Positions 44,597-53,250 of a stretch of 64,000 bases of DNA are shown here, piece after piece. Numbering within the stretch: the first letter of the stretch is position 1; the number at the start of each line of letters is the position of its first letter. The stretch is from Blattabacterium cuenoti. Lineage in GTDB: Bacteria; Bacteroidota; Bacteroidia; Flavobacteriales; Blattabacteriaceae. The translations under genes and the position numbers were made by a program. The stretch is taken from the NCBI RefSeq assembly GCF_014252335.1, contig NZ_CP059218.1, forward strand, positions 174,165-238,164, written 5' to 3'. The notes beneath the pieces were generated by a model. The model was not told the DNA's origin. It saw nothing but the letters and a program-made list of their open reading frames with translations, and did not search any database.

Positions 44597-46861
44597 ATGG
44601 TAAAAAAAATAAAAAATCTTAAACATGAAGCTTTAAATTATCATAGTAAATTTCCAACTGGAAAAATACAAATATCTCCTACTAAAGATTATAGTACTCA
44701 AAAAGATTTATCTTTAGCTTATTCACCAGGTGTAGCAGAACCGTGTAAAGAAATTTATAGATCTTATAAAACAGTATATAAATATACTTCTAAAGGTAAT
44801 TTAGTAGCAGTGATTACTAATGGATCCGCCGTATTAGGTCTTGGTAATATTGGTGCTTTAGCTTCTAAACCAGTGATGGAAGGGAAAGCATTGTTATTTA
44901 AAATATTTTCAGGAATAGATGTTTTTGATATAGAAATTAATGAATCTGATCCAAATAAATTTATTGAAATAGTTAAAGCTATAGCTCCAACATTTGGAGG
45001 AATTAATTTAGAAGATATTAAATCTCCAGAAGCTTTTGAAATAGAAAAAAGATTAAAATTTGAATTAGATATTCCAGTGATGCATGATGATCAACATGGA
45101 ACTGCTATTATTTCTGGAGCAGCATTGTTAAATGCTTTAAGTTATGTCAAAAAAAATATTCAAGAAATTAAAATGATAGTTAATGGAGCAGGATCAGCTG
45201 CTATTTCTTGCACCAGAATATATAAAAAATTAGGATTGAACCCAAATAATATTCTTATGTTTGATAGCAAGGGATTATTACATAGTTCAAGAAAAGATTT
45301 AACTACAGAAAAAGAAGAATTTGCTGTCAATACTAAATTACAAAATCTTTCTGAAGCAATTAAAGATTCTGATGTATTTATTGGATTATCTATAGGAGGA
45401 GTATTAACTGAAAAAATGTTAAAAAGTATGTCAAAAAATCCTATAGTATTTGCTATGGCTAATCCAGATCCTGAAATTGATTATAATGTGGCCGTCCAAA
45501 CTCGATCTGATGTTATAATTGCTACAGGAAGAAGTGATTATCCTAATCAAGTGAATAACGTATTAGGATTTCCATATATTTTTAGAGGAGCACTCGATGT
45601 TAGAGCAACTATTATCAATGACGAAATGAAATTAGCAGCTATTTATGCTATAGCATCTTTGGCGAAAGAATCAGTTCCAGAACAAGTTAATATCGTTTAT
45701 AATAAAAAAAATATTTCCTTTGGAAAAGATTATATAATTCCAAAACCTTTTGATAATCGTTTAATTACTCGTGTAGCTCCTGCAGTAGCTAAAGCGGCTA
45801 TGGATAGTGGAGTGGCAAGAAGTCCAATTATCAATTGGACTAAATATAGAGAAATATTATTAGATAGAATGGAGTATGAAAATAAAATTATTAGAATGAT
45901 TCAAAAACGAGCTCAATCTAATCCTAAGAAAATCGTTTTTTGTAATGGAGAAGAATATAATATTTTAAAATCTATTCAAATATTACAAGAAAAAGGAATA
46001 ATATTAAATTCAACAATTGTTTTAGGAAATAAACATAAAATTCAAACATTAATTAATAAACATAATCTTAAAATAGATCCTATTATTTTTGATCCTAAAA
46101 AAAATGATCAAAAAGTCAAAGATTATGTTAATATTTTATTATATAAAAATAAAAAAATTATTAAATCTAATGCATATCATATTATGCAAAATCTTGATTA
46201 TTTTGGTGCAATGATGGTTGATCAAGGAGAAGCAGATATTGTAATGACTGGATATTCTAATCCATTTAGATATAGTTTAAAACCAATATTAGACATAATT
46301 GGTACAAATAATTTATGTCAAAAAACTGCTGGATTGATGATTTTATTAACTAAACATGGACCTATATTTTTAGCTGATATTGCAGTTATAAAAAATCCTA
46401 CTACGATAGAATTAGTTCGAATTACTATTATGACAACTAAAATCGTAAAATATTTTGATATGGTACCATGTATAGCAATGTTATCTTTTAATAATGTTTT
46501 ATCTAAAACCAATAAAATATATAAAACTGTAGATTTTTTACATAAAAAATATCCAAATTTAGTAGTACTACATGGAGAATCACAATTAAATTTATCGTTA
46601 AATAAACTATGTTTAGAAAAAAATTTAACATATTTTAATTCTAAAATATCAAACAACAAGGCAAATGTTTTTATATTTCCTAATATAGAATCAGGAAATT
46701 TAACTTATAAATTTTTTATTGGATTAGAAAAAATAAAAACAATTGGTCCAGTTTTATTAGGAATCAAAAAACCAGCATATATTATGCAAATGAAATCTAA
46801 TATAGAAGAGATTGTGAATCTTTCTACTTTTTCAGTAATTGATGCACAAATTAGACATTAG
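44597..46861 (+). CDS. maeB: NADP-dependent malic enzyme with phosphotransacetylase-like domain
   Basis: Oxidatively decarboxylates malate to pyruvate. The 754-residue protein has the malic enzyme part (about 1-420; AYSPGVAEPC, VMHDDQHGTAI, the NAD(P)-binding GAGSAAISC and FAMANPDPE) and a C-terminal phosphate acetyltransferase-like domain (about 430-754). In this MaeB class the C-terminal domain is usually regulatory, not catalytic. It could supply pyruvate and NADPH to a cell fed by organic acids (inference). Confidence 0.95.
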   Translation: MVKKIKNLKHEALNYHSKFPTGKIQISPTKDYSTQKDLSLAYSPGVAEPCKEIYRSYKTVYKYTSKGNLVAVITNGSAVLGLGNIGALASKPVMEGKALLFKIFSGIDVFDIEINESDPNKFIEIVKAIAPTFGGINLEDIKSPEAFEIEKRLKFELDIPVMHDDQHGTAIISGAALLNALSYVKKNIQEIKMIVNGAGSAAISCTRIYKKLGLNPNNILMFDSKGLLHSSRKDLTTEKEEFAVNTKLQNLSEAIKDSDVFIGLSIGGVLTEKMLKSMSKNPIVFAMANPDPEIDYNVAVQTRSDVIIATGRSDYPNQVNNVLGFPYIFRGALDVRATIINDEMKLAAIYAIASLAKESVPEQVNIVYNKKNISFGKDYIIPKPFDNRLITRVAPAVAKAAMDSGVARSPIINWTKYREILLDRMEYENKIIRMIQKRAQSNPKKIVFCNGEEYNILKSIQILQEKGIILNSTIVLGNKHKIQTLINKHNLKIDPIIFDPKKNDQKVKDYVNILLYKNKKIIKSNAYHIMQNLDYFGAMMVDQGEADIVMTGYSNPFRYSLKPILDIIGTNNLCQKTAGLMILLTKHGPIFLADIAVIKNPTTIELVRITIMTTKIVKYFDMVPCIAMLSFNNVLSKTNKIYKTVDFLHKKYPNLVVLHGESQLNLSLNKLCLEKNLTYFNSKISNNKANVFIFPNIESGNLTYKFFIGLEKIKTIGPVLLGIKKPAYIMQMKSNIEEIVNLSTFSVIDAQIRH

Positions 46862-46867
46862 AACAAA

Positions 46868-47683
46868 TTATAAATTTATTTGTTTTACAATAAAATTGTT
46901 TTTAAAAATGGATTTAACTTTTGCATAAAAAATAGGAGAAATGAAATCAGAAGTATAAAAAATAATATGATGATTATTGATAGGGATAGGATAAATAGGA
47001 ACTGTATTTAATAAATTTTTATTATATAATGTTGTTATTATGTCTTTAACTACTATTTTTTGTATTTCAATAATACGAATATTTTCTTTAAAAATATTGT
47101 TTATTGCATTTTTTAAAAATAGATAATGTGTACATGCTAATAATAAGAGATCTATATTTTTTATAAATGAATTAAAACTCTCTTGAATAAGAGAATTTAA
47201 CTGATGTGTGTGTATGCCATTTTCAATAATTTTTGCTAAAAATGGTATAGATTTTGTAATAATCGTTAAATGAGGAAAATGTTTTTTCATTTTATTTTGG
47301 TAATATTGTGATCTAATTGTGGCATGTGTGGCACAAATGCCAATTTTATTATATGAAAAAAATATTTTATTTTTTATTACTGGATCTATAACATTAAATA
47401 ATATTGTTTTTTGACTAAATTTTTCTTGTATAATATCTAAAGCATTAGATACAATTGAATTACATGCTATCACTATAGCTTTACATTGGTGTTGAAATAA
47501 AAAAGAAACTATTTTCATAGAATGATGACGAATAAAATGTTGAGATTTATTTCCATAAGGCATATTTTTTGTATCTCCAACATAAAATAATCTTTCATTA
47601 GGCATATAATTTATAATTTCTTTAGCAATACAAAGTCCACCAATTCCAGAATCAAATATTCCAATGGGAAAATAATATTTCAT
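46868..47683 (-). CDS. murI: Glutamate racemase
   Basis: Makes D-glutamate for peptidoglycan. The 271-residue protein starts with IGIFDSGIGGLCIA and has both catalytic cysteines, C74 in IACNSIVS and C184 in LLACTHYL. The motif around the second is LACTHY, where LGCTHYP is usual. It is convergent with maeB (6-base gap). With dapF and murE it supports retained wall synthesis. Confidence 0.95.
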   Translation of the reverse strand: MKYYFPIGIFDSGIGGLCIAKEIINYMPNERLFYVGDTKNMPYGNKSQHFIRHHSMKIVSFLFQHQCKAIVIACNSIVSNALDIIQEKFSQKTILFNVIDPVIKNKIFFSYNKIGICATHATIRSQYYQNKMKKHFPHLTIITKSIPFLAKIIENGIHTHQLNSLIQESFNSFIKNIDLLLLACTHYLFLKNAINNIFKENIRIIEIQKIVVKDIITTLYNKNLLNTVPIYPIPINNHHIIFYTSDFISPIFYAKVKSIFKNNFIVKQINL

Positions 47684-47796
47684 ATTTTTTATTTGTAAAT
47701 ATAATATAAGGAAAGGATAAGTTTATATTATGTTTTATGTTAAGTTAAATGTAATCATAATCATTAATTATATTAATATTATTACTAACTTTAATT

Positions 47797-47836
47797 ATCT
47801 AACTATCTAACTATCTAACTATCTAACTATCTAACT
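47797..47836 (+). repeat. ATCTAACT octamer, five perfect copies
   Basis: Five head-to-tail copies of ATCTAACT lie in the 191-base gap between murI and rpsT, the longest gene-free stretch in the window. The flanks hold partial units (AATTATCT before; CCTAACTATCTATCTATATC after). The unit is not a multiple of three and has no coding role here. Nothing else was recognised in this gap. Confidence 0.95.
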
Positions 47837-47874
47837 ATTATAATTAATTATTCCTAACTATCTATCTATATCAT

Positions 47875-48108
47875 CTAATATGATATATATTTTTTTAATT
47901 TATTTTTTAATCTTGATGCTTTATTAACATGTATAATATTTTTTTTTACTAATTTATCTATCATAGAAATTACTTTAGAATATTTGTTTTGATTTTTTAA
48001 TAATTTTTTTATAGCTGTTTTTGTACTTTTATATATATATTTATTTCGATTACGTCGAATTTTATTTTGTCTAAGTCTTTTGAGAGAAGAATATGATTGG
48101 GCACCCAT
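47875..48108 (-). CDS. rpsT: 30S ribosomal protein S20
   Basis: Small-subunit protein that binds 16S rRNA. I start at the ATG at 48108 (MGAQSYSSLKRLRQNKIRRN), giving 77 residues. The frame stays open upstream into tRNA-Glu, but that part is tRNA sequence, not protein. The basic helical composition and pattern (KTAIKKLLKN, NKASRLKNKL) fit S20. It lies 20 bases after tRNA-Glu and is probably co-transcribed with it. Confidence 0.93.
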   Translation of the reverse strand: MGAQSYSSLKRLRQNKIRRNRNKYIYKSTKTAIKKLLKNQNKYSKVISMIDKLVKKNIIHVNKASRLKNKLKKYISY

Positions 48109-48128
48109 AAAAAATAATATTTTATTTA

Positions 48129-48200
48129 TAGCCCATAGGGGAATTGAACCCCTCTTTTCAGGATGAAAACCTGATGTCCTAACCAATAGACGAATGGGCC
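48129..48200 (-). tRNA. tRNA-Glu (UUC)
   Basis: Minus-strand cloverleaf of 72 bases: acceptor GGCCCAT with ATGGGCT (one G-U pair at the end), discriminator A, anticodon stem CAGG/CCTG around loop TTTTCAT (anticodon TTC), and T arm AGGGG/CCCCT with loop TTCAATT. No CCA is encoded. rpsT follows directly. Confidence 0.96.
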
Positions 48201-48234
48201 AAAATGTAAATTTAATTTTTTTATATTAATAATA

Positions 48235-49488
48235 TTACATTGATGTAATTGAAAATCCTAATTGTTGTAAATCTTTCCAAAAAAAAGGATATGACTTTTC
48301 TACAACATTTGATTGTAATATATTAATCGGAAAAAATAAACTAAATGCAGAGAATGCCATTGCCATTCTATGATCTTGATACGTATTTACTTGATAACAA
48401 TTTTGTTTGGAAATAGAAAAAAAATCGAATATTTCTAAACTAGAATTTGTAATTTTAATTTTAATACCAAATTTATATAACTCCTCTTTTAATGCTTGTA
48501 ATCTATCTGTTTCTTTAATTTTAAGAGTTTCTAATCCATGTAATAAACATTTGATTTTTAAACAAGAGCAAGTCACTGCAATGGTTTGTGCTATATCTGG
48601 TGTTTGATTCAAATCTAAATTAATAAATTTAGGTGGAACAAAATTCAAAGACAATTTTTGTAAAATTATTGTTTTTTTACTAAAAATTGTTGATATTCCA
48701 AAATATTGTTTATATATATCAAATACTTTTTTATCACCTTGAATACTATGTTTTGTATAAGATTTTAAAGTTAATTTTACTTTTTTTGATAAAGCAGCCA
48801 TAGAATAATAATATGATGCTGAACTCCAATCAGATTCAATATAAAAATATTTTGTAATTTTTTTCTTTCCTGGATAAATTTGAATCAAATTTCGATTCCA
48901 TAATATTTTAATACCTATCTGATTTAATAAATGAAAAGTCATATTAATATATGGAATAGATGTAATTTTGTCTTTCAAAAGAATTTTTAATCCATGATCA
49001 AATTTACTTGCAATTAACATAAGTGCACTAATATATTGACTACTGATAGTTGCATTAACCTCTATTTCTCCTCCTAATATTTTTCTTCCAAATATTTTAA
49101 TTGGAGGATATCCAATTTTTTCTAAATAAATAATTTTAGCTCCAAGTTTATTTAATGCATTGACTAAAATAGATATGGGTCTTTCTTTCATCCTTTTTGA
49201 TCCAGTTAAAATAACTTCTCTTGCTTCTATAATAGATAAGTAAGATGTTAAAAATCGCATAGCAGTTCCAGCATGATTAATATCTAATATATTAGAAGTG
49301 CTTGATAAACTATGTTGTAATAATTTTGTATCTTCAGAATTTGATAAATTTGTAATATAAATATCATCTGGATATATAGCTTTCAAAATTAATAAACGAT
49401 TAGAAATACTTTTAGATCCGCTAATTATAATAGATCCTAATAACTCATTATTTTCTTTTTTAATTTGAATATTGCAAGAAGAATACAT
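48235..49488 (-). CDS. aroA: 3-phosphoshikimate 1-carboxyvinyltransferase (EPSP synthase)
   Basis: Joins shikimate-3-phosphate and PEP to form EPSP, the sixth step to chorismate. The 417-residue protein has SGSKSISNRLLILKA at the N-terminus, DINHAGTAMRFLTSYLS, and later LKIKETDRLQALKEEL and YQDHRMAMAFS. Length and motifs are normal, although the N-terminal GSKS region differs slightly from proteobacteria. Chorismate made here feeds TrpE. Confidence 0.95.
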   Translation of the reverse strand: MYSSCNIQIKKENNELLGSIIISGSKSISNRLLILKAIYPDDIYITNLSNSEDTKLLQHSLSSTSNILDINHAGTAMRFLTSYLSIIEAREVILTGSKRMKERPISILVNALNKLGAKIIYLEKIGYPPIKIFGRKILGGEIEVNATISSQYISALMLIASKFDHGLKILLKDKITSIPYINMTFHLLNQIGIKILWNRNLIQIYPGKKKITKYFYIESDWSSASYYYSMAALSKKVKLTLKSYTKHSIQGDKKVFDIYKQYFGISTIFSKKTIILQKLSLNFVPPKFINLDLNQTPDIAQTIAVTCSCLKIKCLLHGLETLKIKETDRLQALKEELYKFGIKIKITNSSLEIFDFFSISKQNCYQVNTYQDHRMAMAFSAFSLFFPINILQSNVVEKSYPFFWKDLQQLGFSITSM

Positions 49489-49564
49489 AATTTTTTATTT
49501 AATTAATAAATAAATGAAGAAATCTATATAACCTATATATGCTTATATATGATGATAAATAATG

Positions 49565-50554
49565 TTAAATGTATTTTTTAATTTTTTTTTTAATTATTAT
49601 TTTAACATGATGTATAACTGAGTCTTTATCTAAATGATATTTTTTTAATAATTCCATTGGTTTTCCACTTTCTCCAAATGTATCATTTACAGCAATTATA
49701 CTTTGTATAGTAGTATCACTTTTATGATTTGTCATAATAATTCTAGAAATACTTTCTCCTAATCCACCCCAATAATTATGTTCTTCTGCTGTTATAATAC
49801 ACTTGGTTTTTATAATAGAATTAAGAATAGTTGTTTCATCTAAAGGTTTAATGGTATGTACATTTATTATTTCACAATTAATTTTCATAGTTTTTTCTAA
49901 GATTTTTGCTGCTTCCAAACATTCCCAGACTAAATGTCCTGTACATACAATAGTAATATCTTTTCCCTCTTTCATAACTACAGCCTTTCCAATATTAAAT
50001 GGTTGATTGATATCGGTAAAATTAGCTACTGCTGGTCTTCCAAAACGTAAATACACTGGGCCTATATATTTTGATATAGCGATAGTGGCAGCATAAGTTT
50101 GATTATAATCACAAGTATTAATAACCGTCATACCAGGTAACATTTTCATCATTCCAATATCTTCTAAACATTGATGTGTTGCTCCATCTTCTCCTAAAGT
50201 TAATCCAGAATGTGAAGCACATATTTTAACATTTTTTTTAGAATATGCAATAGATTGACGAATTTGATCATATACACGAGATGTAGCAAAATTTGCAAAT
50301 GTTCCTGCAAAAGGAATATAATTTCCAATACTTAATCCAGCAGCAATTCCAATCATATTTGCTTCTGCTATACCTATTTGAAAAAATCGGTCAGGAAATT
50401 TTTGAGAAAATTTTGTCATTGATAAAGAATTAGTTAAATCGGCACATAATGCAACTATTTTATTATTATTTTTACCTAAATCTACTAATGCTTTTCCAAA
50501 TCCAGCTCTAGTTTCTTTGAATCCTTGATTTTCATACTTAATTTGCATATGCAT
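49565..50554 (-). CDS. tktB: Transketolase, C-terminal subunit
   Basis: Second half of a split transketolase (pyrimidine-binding and C-terminal domains). The 329-residue protein has the ALCADLTNSLSM and FFQIGIAEANMIGIAAGL regions, SHSGLTLGEDGATHQ, and the C-terminal ITAEEHNYWGGLGE. It lies 21 bases downstream of the N-terminal half, so the two are made together. Transketolase supplies erythrose-4-phosphate for aromatic amino acids and ribose-5-phosphate for histidine. ATGs at 50554 and 50548 are both possible. Confidence 0.93.
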   Translation of the reverse strand: MHMQIKYENQGFKETRAGFGKALVDLGKNNNKIVALCADLTNSLSMTKFSQKFPDRFFQIGIAEANMIGIAAGLSIGNYIPFAGTFANFATSRVYDQIRQSIAYSKKNVKICASHSGLTLGEDGATHQCLEDIGMMKMLPGMTVINTCDYNQTYAATIAISKYIGPVYLRFGRPAVANFTDINQPFNIGKAVVMKEGKDITIVCTGHLVWECLEAAKILEKTMKINCEIINVHTIKPLDETTILNSIIKTKCIITAEEHNYWGGLGESISRIIMTNHKSDTTIQSIIAVNDTFGESGKPMELLKKYHLDKDSVIHHVKIIIKKKIKKYI

Positions 50555-50575
50555 AATAATTATTTATTGTATTAT

Positions 50576-51457
50576 TTAGATTGGATAATCTCCTAATGTT
50601 TCAGGAATTTGATTTAATGCTTTATTTAATTCTTCTTTATTAACTGGTTTACCATGCCATATATTATTACCAACCATAAAATCAACTCCATATCCCATTT
50701 GAGTATGAAGTATAATTAAAATAGGAAATTTTTTTTTAGTTTCATCTTTAGCTTGTTTTAAAATATTGATAACTTTTTCAATATTATTACCTTCATATTC
50801 TTCTAAAACTATCCAATCAAATGACTGAAATTTTTTTTTTAAATCTCCTAAAGGAAGTACATCATCAGTTGTTCCATCTATTTGTTGTCCATTGTAATCT
50901 ATAGTAGCTATATAATTATCGATTTTTTTAGATCCGGCATATAAAATAGATTCCCACATTTGTCCTTCATTTAATTCTCCATCTCCATGTAAACTATAAA
51001 TAAGTTTATTATCTTGTTTATCCAGTTTTTTGGATAATGCGGCTCCAATAGAGACTGACATACCTTGTCCTAATGATCCTGAAGATATTCTAATTCCTGG
51101 TAGTCCATCATGACTAGATGGATGTCCTTGTAAACGAGAATTTAATTTTCTAAAAGTAGAAAGTTCTTGAATAGAAAAAAATCCTGTACGAGCTAATACA
51201 CTATAATAAACTGGAGAAATATGTCCATTAGATAAAAAAAATAAATCTTCATTATGACCACTCATTGTAAACTTTTTTGGATCAAAAAACATTATTTCCT
51301 GATATAAAGCTACTAAATATTCTGTACATCCTAATGACCCACCTATATGTCCAGAATTTGCATAATAAACCATACGTAATATATCTCTTCTTACTTGAGA
51401 ACATAGATCCGTTAAATAATGTTTTTTTTTGGAATTTTTGACATTTATATAATACAT
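50576..51457 (-). CDS. tktA: Transketolase, N-terminal subunit
   Basis: First half of the split transketolase, binding the thiamine diphosphate phosphates. The 293-residue protein has YYANSGHIGGSLGCTEYLVA, GHPSSHDGLPGIRISSGSLGQG and the cofactor motif HGDGELNEGQMWES. Two-gene transketolase is common in Bacteroidetes and is not a disruption here: both frames are intact with proper starts. A coding-strand A10 run (plus-strand T10 at 50831-50840) is kept in frame. Confidence 0.93.
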   Translation of the reverse strand: MYYINVKNSKKKHYLTDLCSQVRRDILRMVYYANSGHIGGSLGCTEYLVALYQEIMFFDPKKFTMSGHNEDLFFLSNGHISPVYYSVLARTGFFSIQELSTFRKLNSRLQGHPSSHDGLPGIRISSGSLGQGMSVSIGAALSKKLDKQDNKLIYSLHGDGELNEGQMWESILYAGSKKIDNYIATIDYNGQQIDGTTDDVLPLGDLKKKFQSFDWIVLEEYEGNNIEKVINILKQAKDETKKKFPILIILHTQMGYGVDFMVGNNIWHGKPVNKEELNKALNQIPETLGDYPI

Positions 51458-51554
51458 ATTTGAATAATAAAAATTTTTATATACAAAAAAACTAATTATT
51501 TATTATTTTTAAACATTTGATAAACATTTGAACAAAAATAATAATTAATTATGT

Positions 51555-52004
51555 ATGATAAATAAAAAAGCTAAATTTTATTATCACTTATTAGAAGAAT
51601 ACATAGCTGGAATTCAACTTTTTGGATCGGAAGTAAAATCAATAAGAAAAAATAAAGTAAATATAACAGAAAGTTTTTGCAAAATTATCAATCATGAATT
51701 ATATTCTATTAATATATATATAGAACAATATCAAACTGCAAATCACAATACTACTATTCAATATGATAATAATAGAAAAAGAAAATTATTGTTAACTAAG
51801 CATGAACTAAAAAAAATACAAAAAAAACTTACAAATTCAGGTTCAGGATTAACTATAATTCCTTTTAAATTATTTTTTAGTAAAACAGGATATGCAAAAT
51901 TAAAAATTTTTATAGCAAAAGGAAAAAAAATATATGATAAACGTGAAATTATTAAAAAAAGAGATTGGCTTAAAAATAAGAAGAGTATAAATATTTTTTT
52001 TTAA
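51555..52004 (+). CDS. smpB: SsrA-binding protein SmpB
   Basis: Binds tmRNA and frees stalled ribosomes. The 149-residue protein begins NKKAKFYYHLLEEYIAGI, and has FGSEVKSIRKNKVNI and a basic C-terminal tail (YDKREIIKKRDW) that enters the ribosome. The tmRNA gene is not in the window. Trans-translation may matter here because long homopolymers tend to produce frameshifted transcripts (inference). Confidence 0.95.
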   Translation: MINKKAKFYYHLLEEYIAGIQLFGSEVKSIRKNKVNITESFCKIINHELYSINIYIEQYQTANHNTTIQYDNNRKRKLLLTKHELKKIQKKLTNSGSGLTIIPFKLFFSKTGYAKLKIFIAKGKKIYDKREIIKKRDWLKNKKSINIFF

Positions 52005-52006
52005 TA

Positions 52007-52014
52007 TATATTTG
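52007..52014 (+). promoter_or_regulatory. Candidate -7 promoter box for the outer-membrane gene (TATATTTG)
   Basis: TATATTTG is an exact TAnnTTTG match between the smpB stop and the next gene, 22-43 bases before its candidate ATGs. Confidence 0.35.
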
Positions 52015-52050
52015 TTAAATTTTAATTTTTTTATTATGAATCTTTTTTTT

Positions 52051-53148
52051 ATGAAAATGAAAAATATCAAATATCTTTTTATTTTATGGTTATTGTTATC
52101 TTCTTGTTCTGTAGTCCATTCTCAATCACTTTTTAAAAATCCAAGATCTCAAAAAAAATGGGAAATTCAAATTGGAATAGATGATTTAAATTATCCACCA
52201 ATCAATTCTCCATTTAAAAATTTTTTTATAAAAAATAATAATAATATTTTACTACCTTTTTATAATTTAAAATTAGTAAATAAGATTACAAAACAGATAG
52301 ATCTATATTTAGATTCTTCGTTTGGAATAACAGAAAATAATAAGTGGAATACTAACGATGGTCATTATTATAAAATTATTCCTGGAATCAATTATCATAT
52401 ATATAAATATGCACGACTTGATCCCTATTTAAAATTAGGACTAGGATACCATTTTTTTAATTATGATAATCATCAATTAATTATTTCTAAAGAAAAAACA
52501 TTTCTTGAAAATGCAACTCATTTTTTATTGTTAGATGGTGGTATTGGTATGAATTTATGGATATTACCAGATATAGGAATCAATGTTCAAAGTGAATATA
52601 ATCATGTATTTTCACATACTAAACCAGTTCTAAAAGATTATTTAAATTTTTGGAGACATTCTATGGGGATTGTGTATAATTTTAATATAGAATCAAATCA
52701 AGATAAACATAAAAATGATACATGTTTAAAAAACATTTATAATAACATAAATGTAAAAAATGTAGATAAAAAAAATGATACAACAAAAAATGATAAAGAT
52801 AAAAAAGATGATACAACAAAAAATGATAAAGATAAAAAAGACGATACAACAAAAAATATAGATAAAGATAAAAAAGATGATACAACAAAAAATGATAAAG
52901 ATAAAAAAGATAAAAATTTAGACATATCAATTAGTCACAAAAAAACTAATAAGAAAAAAATTACTAACAAAAAATCTACTAACAAAAAATCTACTAACAA
53001 AAAAATTAATAAGAAAAAAACTAATAAGAAAAAAACTAATAAGAAAAAAACTAATAAGAAAAAAACTAATAAGAAAAAAACTAATAAGAAAAAAACTAAT
53101 AAGAAAAAAACTAATAAGAAAAAAATTTACAACAAAAATAAAAAGTAA
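52051..53148 (+). CDS. Outer-membrane beta-barrel-like protein with repetitive Lys-rich tail
   Basis: Predicted exported protein of 365 residues from the ATG at 52051 (other ATGs at 52036 and 52057; the TTG at 52012 is unlikely). A signal peptide ends near LLLSSCSVVHSQS; the LSSC could be a lipobox. Residues about 30-215 look like a small OmpA-type barrel, with alternating aromatic strands such as LDPYLKLGLGYHFF and IGINVQSEYNHVF. No OmpA peptidoglycan-binding domain follows. Instead there are about four 11-residue units (KKDDTTKNDKD) and then TNKKK pentads to the end. I infer an OmpA relative whose C-terminal domain was replaced by expanding repeats. Confidence 0.7.
   Translation: MKMKNIKYLFILWLLLSSCSVVHSQSLFKNPRSQKKWEIQIGIDDLNYPPINSPFKNFFIKNNNNILLPFYNLKLVNKITKQIDLYLDSSFGITENNKWNTNDGHYYKIIPGINYHIYKYARLDPYLKLGLGYHFFNYDNHQLIISKEKTFLENATHFLLLDGGIGMNLWILPDIGINVQSEYNHVFSHTKPVLKDYLNFWRHSMGIVYNFNIESNQDKHKNDTCLKNIYNNINVKNVDKKNDTTKNDKDKKDDTTKNDKDKKDDTTKNIDKDKKDDTTKNDKDKKDKNLDISISHKKTNKKKITNKKSTNKKSTNKKINKKKTNKKKTNKKKTNKKKTNKKKTNKKKTNKKKTNKKKIYNKNKK
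52768..52902 (+). repeat. 33-bp coding tandem repeat (KKDDTTKNDKD), four units
   Basis: Units lie at 52768-52800, 52801-52833, 52834-52869 (with one extra codon) and 52870-52902, all in frame. They differ by a few substitutions, so the array is older than the adjacent 15-bp array. Confidence 0.93.
53011..53115 (+). repeat. 15-bp coding tandem repeat (AAGAAAAAAACTAAT), seven perfect copies
   Basis: Seven identical 15-base copies encode KKKTN pentads. Degenerate copies flank both sides (from about 52940, and 53116 to the stop). Perfect identity suggests recent expansion. Confidence 0.95.
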
Positions 53149-53250
53149 AACTATATAATTGTGACTTATACCTATACCATTACCATTAACTAAAAAATAA
53201 TTAAAATCAAATAATGATATTTATATGGAATAATTTATTTTATTTAGCTA

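Noticed and set aside
46318-46659. 113-codon minus-strand frame inside maeB
   Set aside because: Antisense to the conserved phosphotransacetylase-like domain; no start context or similarity.
47797-47836. CRISPR-like array
   Set aside because: Units are only 8 bases with no spacers, and there are no cas genes.
48109-48186. N-terminal extension of S20 upstream of 48108
   Set aside because: The extra 26 residues are a read-through of tRNA-Glu; the S20 family starts at MGAQSYSS.
50576-51457. Transketolase broken into two genes by mutation
   Set aside because: Both halves have proper starts, ends and motifs, and the split form is normal in Bacteroidetes.
52682-52930. Minus-strand Leu/Phe/Tyr-rich frames, looking like membrane proteins
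   Set aside because: They are the complement of the Lys-rich coding repeats of the outer-membrane gene; no independent start or family signature.
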